From Acidimicrobiia bacterium (GTDB lineage: Bacteria > Actinomycetota > Acidimicrobiia > Acidimicrobiales > Poriferisodalaceae), in assembly GCA_022826045.1 (NCBI GenBank), contig JAJDVQ010000088.1:1-47745 (forward strand): a stretch of 47,745 nt of DNA, in the 5' to 3' direction. Both the position numbers and the translations under genes were made by a program. The notes below the pieces were generated by a model. The model did no database searches, was not told the origin of the DNA, and saw nothing but the letters and a program-made list of their open reading frames with translations. How positions within the stretch are numbered: the stretch's first letter is position 1; every line of letters begins with the position of its first letter. This document shows positions 8,029 to 16,350 of the stretch, in pieces.

Positions 8029-8472
8029 TCAGTTCCGCCAGAACAGGACGATGTCGAGCGGGTTGATGTCGCCGACGGTGAACCAGATCGACGCTGCGAT
8101 GCCCGCCGCGGCGAGCAGGACCATCGTCGCGATGGTCGAGCGGGGCAGCTTGCCATCGGCATCAGACGGCAGGCGTTCTCGCACCTTGCCCAGCAGCCGG
8201 TCGGCCCACGCTGCGTCCCGAGCCAGGATCGCCAAGCCCACGGCCACCACCAGCATCCCAGGGCCGGGCAGCGGCATCATGATGAGGCCGAGCACTACCA
8301 CGTTGAACCCGAAGCCCATCCGGACCAGCCGGAGCATCGAACTGCGCCACGCCTTCTGACGGGTCGGCTCGCGCTCGCCAGTCTCCAGCTCCGCCGCGAT
8401 TGCGGCCTCGCGGAACCGCTCGCTGCGGGTCGGATCGCCGGGATCAGGCGTATGTCGGTCGGGTTGGTTCAT
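8029..8472 (-). CDS. PGPGW-family transmembrane protein
   Basis: Small integral membrane protein of 147 residues with the family signature MPLPGPGMLVVAVGLAILA (the last residue of the PGPGW motif is here Met). Two hydrophobic segments are visible: a long one around FGFNVVVLGLIMMPLPGPG...VGLAILA and a second near TIATMVLLAAAGIAASIWFTV. The N-terminal 45 residues are charged and probably cytoplasmic. The function of the family is unknown. The start ATG 8472 gives the natural N-terminus MNQPDRHTPDPGDP. The gene is divergent from the MBL-fold gene at 8590. Confidence 0.85.
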   Translation of the reverse strand: MNQPDRHTPDPGDPTRSERFREAAIAAELETGEREPTRQKAWRSSMLRLVRMGFGFNVVVLGLIMMPLPGPGMLVVAVGLAILARDAAWADRLLGKVRERLPSDADGKLPRSTIATMVLLAAAGIAASIWFTVGDINPLDIVLFWRN

Positions 8473-8589
8473 GGCTCGGCACGGCAGGGGGATGTGGGGC
8501 GGCAATAGTGTGGCGGTTCGCGGGCGTTCCGCAACGTCGCCGTCGCGAACGGCGCTGCGCCTCCGACGCTGCAACGAGGAGTTCCGACG

Positions 8590-9465
8590 ATGCCGACCGT
8601 CGACAAGTCCACCCCGATCGCGTGGACCGTGGGCGATGCTCAGCTCACGCGCATTGCAGAGCTCGAAGTGCACTGGCCGTTCGGCATCCTGCTGCCGGGC
8701 GCCGAAGACGTCATCGACGACTACGACTGGCTGCGGCCCGATTTCGTCACCGACGACGGCCACATGCGCCTGTCCATGCACTCGGTGGTCATCGAGTCGG
8801 CGGGATTGCGAATCATCGTGGACACCTGTGTCGGCAATGACAAGTCACGCCCGGGCGCGCCCCCGTTCGAGCAGCTCTCCACCCCGTTCCTGGCAGATCT
8901 CGAAGCAGCGGGCTTCGCGCCCGAGACGATCGATTTCGTGGTGTGCACGCACCTGCATGTCGACCATGTGGGATGGAACACCCGCCTCGTTGACGGCGTC
9001 TGGGTGCCCACGTTCCCGAATGCCCGCTACCTGTTCGTGCAAGCCGAGTACGACTACTGGCGCGCCGAGCCGCAGGACTACGGGCCGGTCTTCGAGGATT
9101 CGGTGCAGCCCATCATGGACGCCGGGCTCGCCGACCTCGTCAGCCCCGACCATCGCATCAACGACGAGGTCTGGTTCGAATCCACGCCCGGCCACACCCC
9201 CGGCCATATCAGCGTGATCATCGAATCCGCCGGGGAGCGAGCGGTCATCACCGGCGACATGATCCACCACCCGCTGCAGTTCGCCCGCCCCGACATGGCA
9301 TCGAGCGCCGACTACGCGGCCGACGGCGCCTCCACAGCCACGCGCCTCGAGGCGTTCCCGCGCTGGTCTGACGGCCGGCTGGTGATCGGCACCCACTTCG
9401 CCGGCCGCACCGCAGGCCACATCGAGACAGCCGACCAGCCCAACAGCTGGGTCTTCGCCCCCTAG
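8590..9465 (+). CDS. MBL-fold metallo-hydrolase
   Basis: Metallo-beta-lactamase-fold hydrolase of 291 residues with the zinc motif THLHVDHVGW (His121, His123, Asp125, His126), TPGHTPGHIS (third metal His), the bridging Asp in ITGDMIHHP, and GTHFAGRTAGH near the C-terminus. The layout is that of lactonase/alkylsulfatase-like members; the substrate is unassigned. It starts at ATG 8590 after gaggagttccgacg, a good ribosome-binding site. It ends 4 bases before the truncated restriction endonuclease gene but is not expected to be functionally linked to it. Confidence 0.88.
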   Translation: MPTVDKSTPIAWTVGDAQLTRIAELEVHWPFGILLPGAEDVIDDYDWLRPDFVTDDGHMRLSMHSVVIESAGLRIIVDTCVGNDKSRPGAPPFEQLSTPFLADLEAAGFAPETIDFVVCTHLHVDHVGWNTRLVDGVWVPTFPNARYLFVQAEYDYWRAEPQDYGPVFEDSVQPIMDAGLADLVSPDHRINDEVWFESTPGHTPGHISVIIESAGERAVITGDMIHHPLQFARPDMASSADYAADGASTATRLEAFPRWSDGRLVIGTHFAGRTAGHIETADQPNSWVFAP

Positions 9466-9469
9466 CTCC

Positions 9470-10075
9470 ATGGATCTCACGGCGAGTTACCAATCGGTCG
9501 TACCCGCTCCCTTGCTGGCGCGCTTCGAATGGCGAGAAGTGCGAAACGCAGCCGCGATTGCCATGGCCACGAACCACGAAGAGTGGGCCGACATCATGAC
9601 GGTCCTCGGCGAGTTTGACCTGACCCTCGCGGAGCTGATGCTGCCCGGCGGCAACAAGTCGGAACTGACGGGTCGCTTGGAGAGCGCCTTCAAAGATCGT
9701 GGATGGCGTGAGTCTCGGCTTGACACGGAGATCACGCTGACGACCCAGCGGCGTCCCTATCGGGCAGCGGGGGAGACCAAGATGCAGCGTGAGACATCGA
9801 GTGTCACGAACCAGGGTTACCTGGTGGATGGGTTCAAGGGCCGGATTGCGCTCGATGTCGAATGGGCCGAATGTGACTGTGAACTCAATCCGCCACGAGT
9901 AGCGGCTCCTGATGGATGCCCGGACGCTGTTCGTTTTCCGGAACGCGATAACCGGCGTGAACGCGACCCCGCGGTGCGGTGTCGGCCGCGGCCTCGTCCC
10001 CCCAAGCAGTCCAGCCGGGACGTGGGTAGCGCGCGAACAGTTCCAGGTACGGCCCCGGCGAGCACGCCTCGATGA
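9470..10075 (+). pseudogene. BglII/BstYI-type restriction endonuclease, C-terminally truncated
   Basis: The first 138 residues or so (to about 9885) match what I know of the BglII/BstYI endonuclease family: LLARFEWREVRNAAAIAMAT, LPGGNKSELTGRLE, GWRESRLDTEI, then GYLVDGFKGRIALDVEW. The family normally continues with a Lys-Asp-rich active-site segment and 60-80 more residues. Here the sequence leaves the family pattern just after DVEW. The rest of the open frame to 10075 is antisense to the methyltransferase gene and is Arg/Pro-rich noise. The break coincides with the methyltransferase stop at 9885, pointing to a deletion. Probably inactive. The family call is from memory of conserved blocks. 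Confidence 0.65.
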
Positions 10076-10571
10076 TGTCGTACTGTTCGTCCGGCTTGCG
10101 GGAGTGCTCTCGTTTGCGCGACTCGATGATGTTCACCTGGCTCCTTGCCGGCGACAAGGTCCGGAGCTTGCCCCGGACGCCGAAGAGGATCGGCTCTGTG
10201 GTGTTTCGAAAGTAGAAGCCGACGCCTCGCCCATCTGGACCACCGTCTTTGCGACGCTTGGCCCACACCAGCATGGCCTTGTACGTGAAGCCCCACGCGT
10301 CAAGCGTGGCAAGCCCTTCCTGCAGCAGAGCATTCGGCACCCAGAGATAGCAGTGCGATTGCTCAGCCATCAGGTCGCCGACTCCAAGCGCTGCGATGTC
10401 TTGCCAGTCCATCGTGTCGTAGCGAGAAAGGCGCCTGTGCTCCGGCGCGACCTTACCGGTGCGGTTCTGGAAGCGCCACGGCGGATCGGCCAACACCGTC
10501 CCGAACGGCACGCTACCGAGCGCATGGATCTCAAGCAGGCCGCAGGCGTCGACCGGATCGGGTGAGGTCAT
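9885..10571 (-). CDS. MT-A70 family DNA N6-adenine methyltransferase
   Basis: DNA adenine methyltransferase of the MT-A70 class, 228 residues. The catalytic motif DPPW lies near residue 30 in VLADPPWRFQNRTG. Further family blocks are CYLWVPNALLQEGL, WGFTYKAMLVWAK, GVGFYFRNTTEPILFGVRG and SRKPDEQYDIIEACSPGPYLELFAR. ATG 10571 is chosen because it overlaps the stop of the upstream small ORF as ATGA, a sign of translational coupling. An upstream in-frame ATG at 10595 exists. The convergent, truncated endonuclease gene suggests a former type II restriction-modification pair in which the methylase survives as an orphan. The recognition sequence cannot be read; the BglII/BstYI kinship of the nuclease hints at a GATC-centred site. 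Confidence 0.88.
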   Translation of the reverse strand: MTSPDPVDACGLLEIHALGSVPFGTVLADPPWRFQNRTGKVAPEHRRLSRYDTMDWQDIAALGVGDLMAEQSHCYLWVPNALLQEGLATLDAWGFTYKAMLVWAKRRKDGGPDGRGVGFYFRNTTEPILFGVRGKLRTLSPARSQVNIIESRKREHSRKPDEQYDIIEACSPGPYLELFARYPRPGWTAWGDEAAADTAPRGRVHAGYRVPENEQRPGIHQEPLLVAD

Positions 10572-10720
10572 GAGATCAACTCCTGCCGGATGCACCAGTT
10601 CGGGCGGCGCCGAGCGAGGCCATCGCCGCCTGCCAATGTCCTAGCAGCACGGTGCAACATCCCGAGTGCAATTTCGAGTCGTCGGTCCCGGATGACAGCG
10701 TGCGATGGGCCTGTAGGCAT
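10568..10720 (-). CDS. Small 50-residue protein coupled to the methyltransferase
   Basis: Short ORF starting at ATG 10720 behind a strong Shine-Dalgarno stretch (gaggaagg, 7-8 bases upstream). It ends in a TGA that overlaps the methyltransferase ATG (ATGA). The product begins MPTGPSHAVIRDRRLEIALG and is basic and helix-prone, ending RRPNWCIRQELIS. I do not recognise a family. Its position suggests a regulator or accessory of the modification gene, or simply a coupling leader. The overlap and ribosome-binding site are the evidence that it is real. Confidence 0.6.
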   Translation of the reverse strand: MPTGPSHAVIRDRRLEIALGMLHRAARTLAGGDGLARRRPNWCIRQELIS

Positions 10721-11171
10721 CGTTGTCCTTCCTCTCTTGGCGACATTTGCGGGGGCACGGCAGCCGAGCCGCCTCAGAGCAGAGCGCTCTCGGTGGCAAG
10801 GACCGTGGTTTGGGGCGATGCCGGTCGCTAGTGGGGTGTTGCGGGTTTGGCTGCGCGGCGTCTCAAATGTCTGACCTCGGCAAATGCGTCGCTGTACCCA
10901 GCAAGCAAAGTGCCGACACACCACGAGGAGGCTGAACCGAATGGCGAAGCGGTGGTCTGAGCGGCCCGTGAGCGCAGCGAACAAGAGCGGGAAACAACTG
11001 GCAATGCGGCGGGAGAGTTCGCCAGTCCGCGCGCTCCTACGGCGCATCGGCGAGACGATTCATGACACCGATCGACGTCGGCGCAGGCAGGCTCCGCTGG
11101 GTCGGCGAGGCCGAGTTGTACTCTGACCGACCGTCGGCCCGCCCACATTTTCCTGACGCGAGGACACACCC
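10721..11171. other. Intergenic region between methyltransferase operon and LRR gene
   Basis: These 450 bases separate divergent genes and should carry both promoters. The only structured element I can point to is a copy of the dispersed repeat at 10928-10995. Short frames through it, such as one from ATG 10941, owe their apparent ribosome-binding site to the repeat itself and are not convincing genes. No RNA gene or clear sigma-70 promoter stands out. Confidence 0.5.
10928..10995 (+). repeat. Dispersed intergenic repeat, copy 1
   Basis: A 68-base element beginning gaggctgaaccg and ending caagagcgggaaac, with the conserved core gagcggcccgtgagcg followed by agcgaaca. It aligns base for base with copy 3 (29355-29422, reverse complement) over nearly its whole length, including the terminal gcgggaaac. 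Inside the core, cggccc, gtgagcg and agcga make imperfect inverted repeats. Confidence 0.75.
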
Positions 11172-14100
11172 ATGACCCGAGCCCGTCGCGGCACGGCGGC
11201 CAAGGCCGCAGCCATCTCGCTCGTCGCTGTGCTGGCATTGCAGCTGGCGGTCCCAGCTGCTGCCAGCGAGCACAACGGCGCGCGGTCGGACCGTGCAGTG
11301 CTTGAGGAGCTGTTCGCTGCGACCGGCGGGGACAGGTGGAGCCGCAACGACCTCTGGGGCTCCGGGGCGCCGCTCAGCCGGTGGCACGGCGTCACCACCG
11401 ACAGCGACGGGCGGGTGGTGCGGCTCGAACTGCCGTCCAACGGGCTGTCGGGGGAGCTTCCCGAGGCGATCGGCCAGCTCACGCACCTGCAACGCCTCGA
11501 CTTGGGAGACAACGGCATCCATGGCGAGATTCCCCGGGCCATCGGCAAGCTCACCAGCCTCCGGGAGCTCGACCTGCAGAACAACCGGCTCTACCGCCAG
11601 ATCCCTGCCGAGATCGGCGAACTCACCAACCTGACGCTGCTCGACGTCAAGCACAACGCCCTGTGGGGCCGCAATCCCGCCGAGCTGTGGGAGCTCGACA
11701 ACCTGCGCGTCCTCGACATGCGAGGCAACCGCATGTCGGGCCCGCTGCCGTCCGCACTCGGGGAGATGTCCCAACTCTCGCACCTGGTGATCAGCGACAA
11801 CTTGTTCTGGGGCGAGATCCCCGCCGAAATCGGCCAGCTCGGCAACTTGGAGTGGCTCGACGTCAGCCGCAACAGCTTCTCGGGTGAGATCCCCGCCGAG
11901 ATCGGCGACCTCGCCAGCTTGACCTGGCTCGACGCCAGCGACAATTCGCTGGCCGGCGAGATGCCCGCCGAGATGGGCAATCTGTCGCGGCTCGTCACGC
12001 TCGACCTGCGTGCCAACCAGCTCACCGGGTCGATCCCCGCCGAGATGGGCGACCTCGGCGAACTCGAGTATCTGGTCGTCAGCGAGAACCGGCTGTCCGG
12101 GGAGATTCCCGCCGAGATCGGACAGCTCGCCGAACTCAGGCATCTGCGTCTCGGTCACAACGGCCTCAGCGGAGCGCTGCCGCCCGAGTTGGGCAATCTG
12201 GACGAACTGCGCTACCTGCGGCTGGAAGCCAACCAGCTGACTGGCGAGCTTCCCGCCGAAGTGGGCAAGCTCACCAGGCTCAAGGAGCTCCGGCTGGAGC
12301 GCAACCGGCTCACCGGCGATATTCCGAGCCGGATCGGCGAGCTCGTCCAGCTCCAGGTTCTGAACTTGGGCGACAACCAGCTCTCGGGCACCATTCCCGC
12401 TGCGCTCGCGGACGCAACACGCCTGGCCGAACTGCGTCTCAACCGCAACCTGCTGACCGGCCGGATCCCGAGTGCCCTGGGCGCGCTCACGAAGCTGAAG
12501 CAACTCGACCTCAGCGACAACGTGCTCTACGGGCAGATCCCCTATGCGTTGTGGAACCTGACCGAGCTTCGCGAACTCCGGCTGAATGACAACGAGCTGT
12601 CCGGCCCGCTGAAGACAGCCGTCGCTAACCTCACCCAGCTCACCGAAATCGACCTGAGCAACAACCGCCTGTCCGGCGACATCCCCGTCACCATCACACG
12701 CCTCGCCAAGCTGCGCGACCTGCGCATGGCGAACAACCTGCTGAGCGGGTCGATCCCCAGCAGTATCGGCAAGCTGGGCCAGCTCAGAAGCCTCGATCTC
12801 AGCCGGAATTCGCTCACCGGCAAGCTGCCTGCGGGTATGGCCCGGCTGGGGAGGCTCGAGCAACTCGTCGTGCACGACAACCAGCTGTCCGGGAAGATCC
12901 CCGCCGAGCTCGCAGACCTGGACCGGCTGGTCAACCTCGACCTGAGCAGGAATGCCCTGACCGGCCACATCCCGCCCGAACTCGGTGGCCTGGCCAGCCT
13001 CGAGCGCATCTCGCTCAGCTTCAACGAGCTCGACGGCCCCATTCCCGCCGAGCTCGGCGACCTGGCCAACCTGCGGATCCTCTTCCTCCGGTACAACGAG
13101 CTGAGCGGTGACATCCCGCCCGAACTCGGCAAGCTCAGCTCGCTGACGCGGCTCAACCTGTGGCACAACGAGCTCACCGGACCGATCCCCGACGAGCTGG
13201 GCAACCTGGTGAACCTCGCCCGGCTCGACCTCGACGACAACCAGCTCAGCGGCGAACTGCCTGCCGGGCTCGGCAATCTCGTGGAGCTGACCGAGGTGTG
13301 GCTGCGAGGCAACGAGCTGACCGGCGAGATTCCGGCCGAACTCGGCAGCCTCGCCAAGCTGCGACGGCTCTACCTCGACGGCAACCAGCTCACCGGGGCC
13401 ATCCCCGACGAGTTCGGCAATCTCAGCAGCCTCAGGCGGCTGTGGCTCCAGGGCAACCAGCTCAGCGGCCCCATCCCGGCAGGTCTCGCGGCGCTCGCCG
13501 ATCTCGAACAGATCATGCTCGGCGGCACCAACACGCTCAGCGGCTGCATTCCCGCCGACTGGCGCTACGCCGAGTTCTTGGCCGACGATCTCGACAGCCT
13601 CGGGCTGTCCTTCTGCCCGTCCGAACAAGACCTGGCGACCCAGGGGATCGTGGACGAGCTGCGCCGCAATGCCGCCGACTTCTCCTACGAGATCGGCACC
13701 CACGGCGGTGCGCTCACGCTGGCGACGATCTCCGAGCCGCTCACCTTCAACCTGGCGCTGTCCAACGACGCCGGCTCGTCGAATGTCTTGGGCTACCTGT
13801 TCGAGGGCCTCACCGAGACGTCGTGGCTGGACGACGCGATCGAACCGGAGCTCGCCGAGTCGTGGGAGAGCTCTGACGACGGGCTGCGCTGGGTGTTCCG
13901 CCTGCGTGACGATGTGCGGTGGAACGACGGCACGCCCTTCACAGCACACGACGTGGATTTCACCTTCAACCAGGTCATCTACAACGACGACTTCAACGCG
14001 TCGAGCCGTGGCACCTTCGAATTCCGCTATCTCAACGATGACGGAGAGTGGGAAACCTCGAAGATGACGGTGGCGGCGCTCGACGACCACACGGTCGAGT

Positions 14101-15344
14101 TTGTGCTGCCGCAGCCGTTCGCACCGTTCCTGCGTTCGATGGGCACGTCCATCTACCCCAAGCACATCTTTGAAGCACCCATCGAGGCAGGCACGTTCGC
14201 CGAGTTCTGGAACATCGACACCGACCCAACCGAGATCGTCGGCACGGGCCCGTTCACCATCGGCGAATACACGCCCGACGAGCGCGTCGTCTTCAAGCGC
14301 AACCCGCACTACTGGAAGACCGACGCCGACGGCCAACAGCTCCCGTACTTGGACCAGGTGGTGCACATCGTGGTGCCGGACCTGGAGTCCGAACTGGCGC
14401 TCTTCCGTGACGGCACCGCGGACTTCCACGGCGTGCTGGGCGAGGAATATGCGCTGCTGGAACCGCTGCAGGATGAGGAGAACTTCGCACTGCACCGCCG
14501 GGGTCCCGGTTTCGGCACCACATTCCTGACCTTCAACCAGAATCCGGGCTCGAACGACGCAGGCGAGCCCTTCGTCGACCCGATCAAGCTGCACTGGTTC
14601 GGCAACGTCGACTTCCGTCAGGCCGTGGCCCACACGCTCGACAAGGCGGCCATGATCGACCGCATCCAGCACGGGCTGGGCTACGAGCAGTGGTCGTCAG
14701 TGAGCCCGGCCGCCGGCGATTTCCACAACCCCGATGTGCGTCGCTACCCGTACGACATCGACAGGGCGAACGATCTCCTGGACGACTTGGGGTGGATCGA
14801 CACCGACGGCGACGGCATCCGCGAGGACGACGTGGGCAATCCGATCTCGTTCACACTGGTGACCAACACGGGCAACGCCGTGCGCCAGGCAGCCACGGAG
14901 ATCATCCGGGACGGGATGGCCGAAGTGGGGCTCGACGTGACCTACGAGGCAATCGAATTCAGAGACCTTGTGTCGCAGCTCACCACCACCTACGACTGGG
15001 AAGCCATGGTCATCGGCTTCACCGGGGGCCCCGATCCCTACAGCGGCATCGGCTTGTGGCACAGCTCCCAGTCGTTGCACCTGTGGCATCCGTTCCAAGA
15101 CGAGCCCGCGACCGACTGGGAAGCCGAGATCGACCGGCTCTATATCGAGGCCAGCCAGGTACTCGATCACGACAAGCGAGTCCGGCTCTATCGAGAGGCG
15201 CAGGCCATCGCCGCAGCGAACGTGCCGTTGATCTACACGACGCTCGGCGAACGACTGGGCGCCGTGCGCAACGTGTTCGGCAACACCACGCCCACGCTGT
15301 ACGGCTACTGGGACATCCGCTACCTGTACCGCAGCGACCAGTAG
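11172..15344 (+). CDS. Exported leucine-rich-repeat / ABC solute-binding protein family 5 fusion
   Basis: A 1,390-residue single chain with two parts not normally joined. A Sec signal peptide (1-32, cleavage after AVPAAAS-like AxA, no lipobox Cys) is followed by a cap (about 40-82, LEELFAATGGDRW...WHGV) and 30 consecutive 24-residue repeats (about 82-803) of the plant-type pattern LxxLxLxxNxLSGxIPaelGxL. A C-terminal cap with two cysteines (SGCIP, LSFCP) closes the array. From about 815 to the end runs a full SBP_bac_5 peptide/nickel-binding protein: YLFEGLTE, LAESWESSDDGLRWVFRLRDDVRWNDG, GTGPFTIGEY, and FRQAVAHTLDKAAMID. The start ATG 11172 has no rival. No permease or ATPase genes adjoin. 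The LRR array probably binds a protein or glycan outside the cell and the SBP half a peptide-like ligand; both roles are inferred. Confidence 0.92.
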   Translation: MTRARRGTAAKAAAISLVAVLALQLAVPAAASEHNGARSDRAVLEELFAATGGDRWSRNDLWGSGAPLSRWHGVTTDSDGRVVRLELPSNGLSGELPEAIGQLTHLQRLDLGDNGIHGEIPRAIGKLTSLRELDLQNNRLYRQIPAEIGELTNLTLLDVKHNALWGRNPAELWELDNLRVLDMRGNRMSGPLPSALGEMSQLSHLVISDNLFWGEIPAEIGQLGNLEWLDVSRNSFSGEIPAEIGDLASLTWLDASDNSLAGEMPAEMGNLSRLVTLDLRANQLTGSIPAEMGDLGELEYLVVSENRLSGEIPAEIGQLAELRHLRLGHNGLSGALPPELGNLDELRYLRLEANQLTGELPAEVGKLTRLKELRLERNRLTGDIPSRIGELVQLQVLNLGDNQLSGTIPAALADATRLAELRLNRNLLTGRIPSALGALTKLKQLDLSDNVLYGQIPYALWNLTELRELRLNDNELSGPLKTAVANLTQLTEIDLSNNRLSGDIPVTITRLAKLRDLRMANNLLSGSIPSSIGKLGQLRSLDLSRNSLTGKLPAGMARLGRLEQLVVHDNQLSGKIPAELADLDRLVNLDLSRNALTGHIPPELGGLASLERISLSFNELDGPIPAELGDLANLRILFLRYNELSGDIPPELGKLSSLTRLNLWHNELTGPIPDELGNLVNLARLDLDDNQLSGELPAGLGNLVELTEVWLRGNELTGEIPAELGSLAKLRRLYLDGNQLTGAIPDEFGNLSSLRRLWLQGNQLSGPIPAGLAALADLEQIMLGGTNTLSGCIPADWRYAEFLADDLDSLGLSFCPSEQDLATQGIVDELRRNAADFSYEIGTHGGALTLATISEPLTFNLALSNDAGSSNVLGYLFEGLTETSWLDDAIEPELAESWESSDDGLRWVFRLRDDVRWNDGTPFTAHDVDFTFNQVIYNDDFNASSRGTFEFRYLNDDGEWETSKMTVAALDDHTVEFVLPQPFAPFLRSMGTSIYPKHIFEAPIEAGTFAEFWNIDTDPTEIVGTGPFTIGEYTPDERVVFKRNPHYWKTDADGQQLPYLDQVVHIVVPDLESELALFRDGTADFHGVLGEEYALLEPLQDEENFALHRRGPGFGTTFLTFNQNPGSNDAGEPFVDPIKLHWFGNVDFRQAVAHTLDKAAMIDRIQHGLGYEQWSSVSPAAGDFHNPDVRRYPYDIDRANDLLDDLGWIDTDGDGIREDDVGNPISFTLVTNTGNAVRQAATEIIRDGMAEVGLDVTYEAIEFRDLVSQLTTTYDWEAMVIGFTGGPDPYSGIGLWHSSQSLHLWHPFQDEPATDWEAEIDRLYIEASQVLDHDKRVRLYREAQAIAAANVPLIYTTLGERLGAVRNVFGNTTPTLYGYWDIRYLYRSDQ

Positions 15345-15366
15345 GAGACGCTCGCTGGCAGCACTC

Positions 15367-16194
15367 TCAGATCAGCAGGTTCGCCCGCAGCATCTCCAGC
15401 GACGCCGGGTCGAGTCCGTGTGCAAGCAGGTATCCCACTACGCCGGATTGCGTTCCTTCGTCCGTCGTGCTGCCGTTCAGGCTGTCGCGGGCCGCCGCGC
15501 CGACATCACCGAATCGGACGTCGAGGTCGGCCAGGACTGCGGCCATGACGCCGCGCGGAGCGCTCAGAATGGCTCCAACGTCCTCGATGCTGATGCCGAT
15601 CTTCGCGAACTCCGGTGCCAGCTCAGCCATGCGCTGGCGGGACCGCAGCTCGTTGGTGAGGCAGTAGTCGTCCAGCACGGTTTCGCGGGCCACACCGAGC
15701 GCTTCAAGCAGCAGCGCCGACGCGATGCCGCTGCGATCCTTGCCGGCGGTGCAGTGGAACAGCATCGGCAGATGGTCGACGTCGGCGGCAACGGCCACGA
15801 GCTGGGCAAACCGTTCGCCGTAGTTGTCGATCATCTGCAGGTACAGCCCGGCCATGTCGTCTTCGCTGACTGACCGCAACCGCCCTTCGAAGATCTGGTC
15901 CACCATGCTGATGTCGCCGTCCACGGTGTCGCCCACCGGCAGCGAGATGTGTGATGTCACGCCGGGCCACAGCCGCGAGCGGTCGCGCTCGATCTCGGGT
16001 CCGGCACGGAAATCCACCACGGTGCGGATGCCGCGGCTGCCCAGTTCCTCGAGATCGTCGAGGGACAGTGCGCTCAGGCGATCGGAGCGGAACAGCGCTC
16101 CCATCCGCACATAGCGTCCGTCCCCTGCGGGATAGCCGCCGATGTCACGGCAGTTGTTCGCACCCTCGAGGGTGATGACAGCATCCCGACGCAC
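15367..16194 (-). CDS. Tyrosine/serine protein phosphatase (Y_phosphatase3 type)
   Basis: Cysteine-dependent phosphatase of about 275 residues with the signature loop HCTAGKDRSG (nucleophile Cys, Arg in the P-loop). The N-terminal block NCRDIGGYPAGDGRYVRMGALFRSDRLSALS is typical of the PtpA/MptpB-like Y_phosphatase3 group. These enzymes dephosphorylate phosphotyrosine, and in some members phosphoinositides. There is no signal peptide. GTG 16194 is chosen because it directly precedes RRDAVITLEGANN and because sequence farther upstream belongs to a dispersed repeat. The gene ends 22 bases from the LRR fusion gene, tail to tail, and is divergent from the quinone oxidoreductase. Confidence 0.85.
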   Translation of the reverse strand: MRRDAVITLEGANNCRDIGGYPAGDGRYVRMGALFRSDRLSALSLDDLEELGSRGIRTVVDFRAGPEIERDRSRLWPGVTSHISLPVGDTVDGDISMVDQIFEGRLRSVSEDDMAGLYLQMIDNYGERFAQLVAVAADVDHLPMLFHCTAGKDRSGIASALLLEALGVARETVLDDYCLTNELRSRQRMAELAPEFAKIGISIEDVGAILSAPRGVMAAVLADLDVRFGDVGAAARDSLNGSTTDEGTQSGVVGYLLAHGLDPASLEMLRANLLI

Positions 16195-16210
16195 GGGCTC
16201 GCAGGGTACG

Positions 16211-16280
16211 GAGGCTGAGCCGCTGGGCGGCGAAGCCGTGGCCCGAGCGGCCCGTGAGCGAAGCGAACAAGAGCGGAGAG
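16211..16280 (+). repeat. Dispersed intergenic repeat, copy 2
   Basis: Same family as 10928-10995: gaggctgagccgc, then a variable stretch, then gagcggcccgtgagcgaagcgaacaagagcgg. It lies between the divergent starts of the phosphatase and the quinone oxidoreductase, so it sits in a promoter region here. Confidence 0.75.
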
Positions 16281-16350
16281 CAAGGGGTGTGGCCGCGAGG
16301 ATTTGCGCCACTGTGCGCCGCCCAGCGGTTCCGAAGTACCGTCGCCGCCC

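Noticed and set aside
10941..11126. A 61-codon ORF with an apparent good ribosome-binding site in front of the LRR gene
   Set aside because: The gaggagg and the first half of the ORF are part of the dispersed repeat. The rest is Arg-rich and unlike the coding sequence around it.
11037..14672. A 1,211-codon open frame on the minus strand opposite the LRR gene
   Set aside because: It mirrors the 24-codon periodicity of the LRR array. In high-GC coding DNA the antisense frame of a strongly biased repeat rarely meets stops. It has no ribosome-binding site and no recognisable domain.
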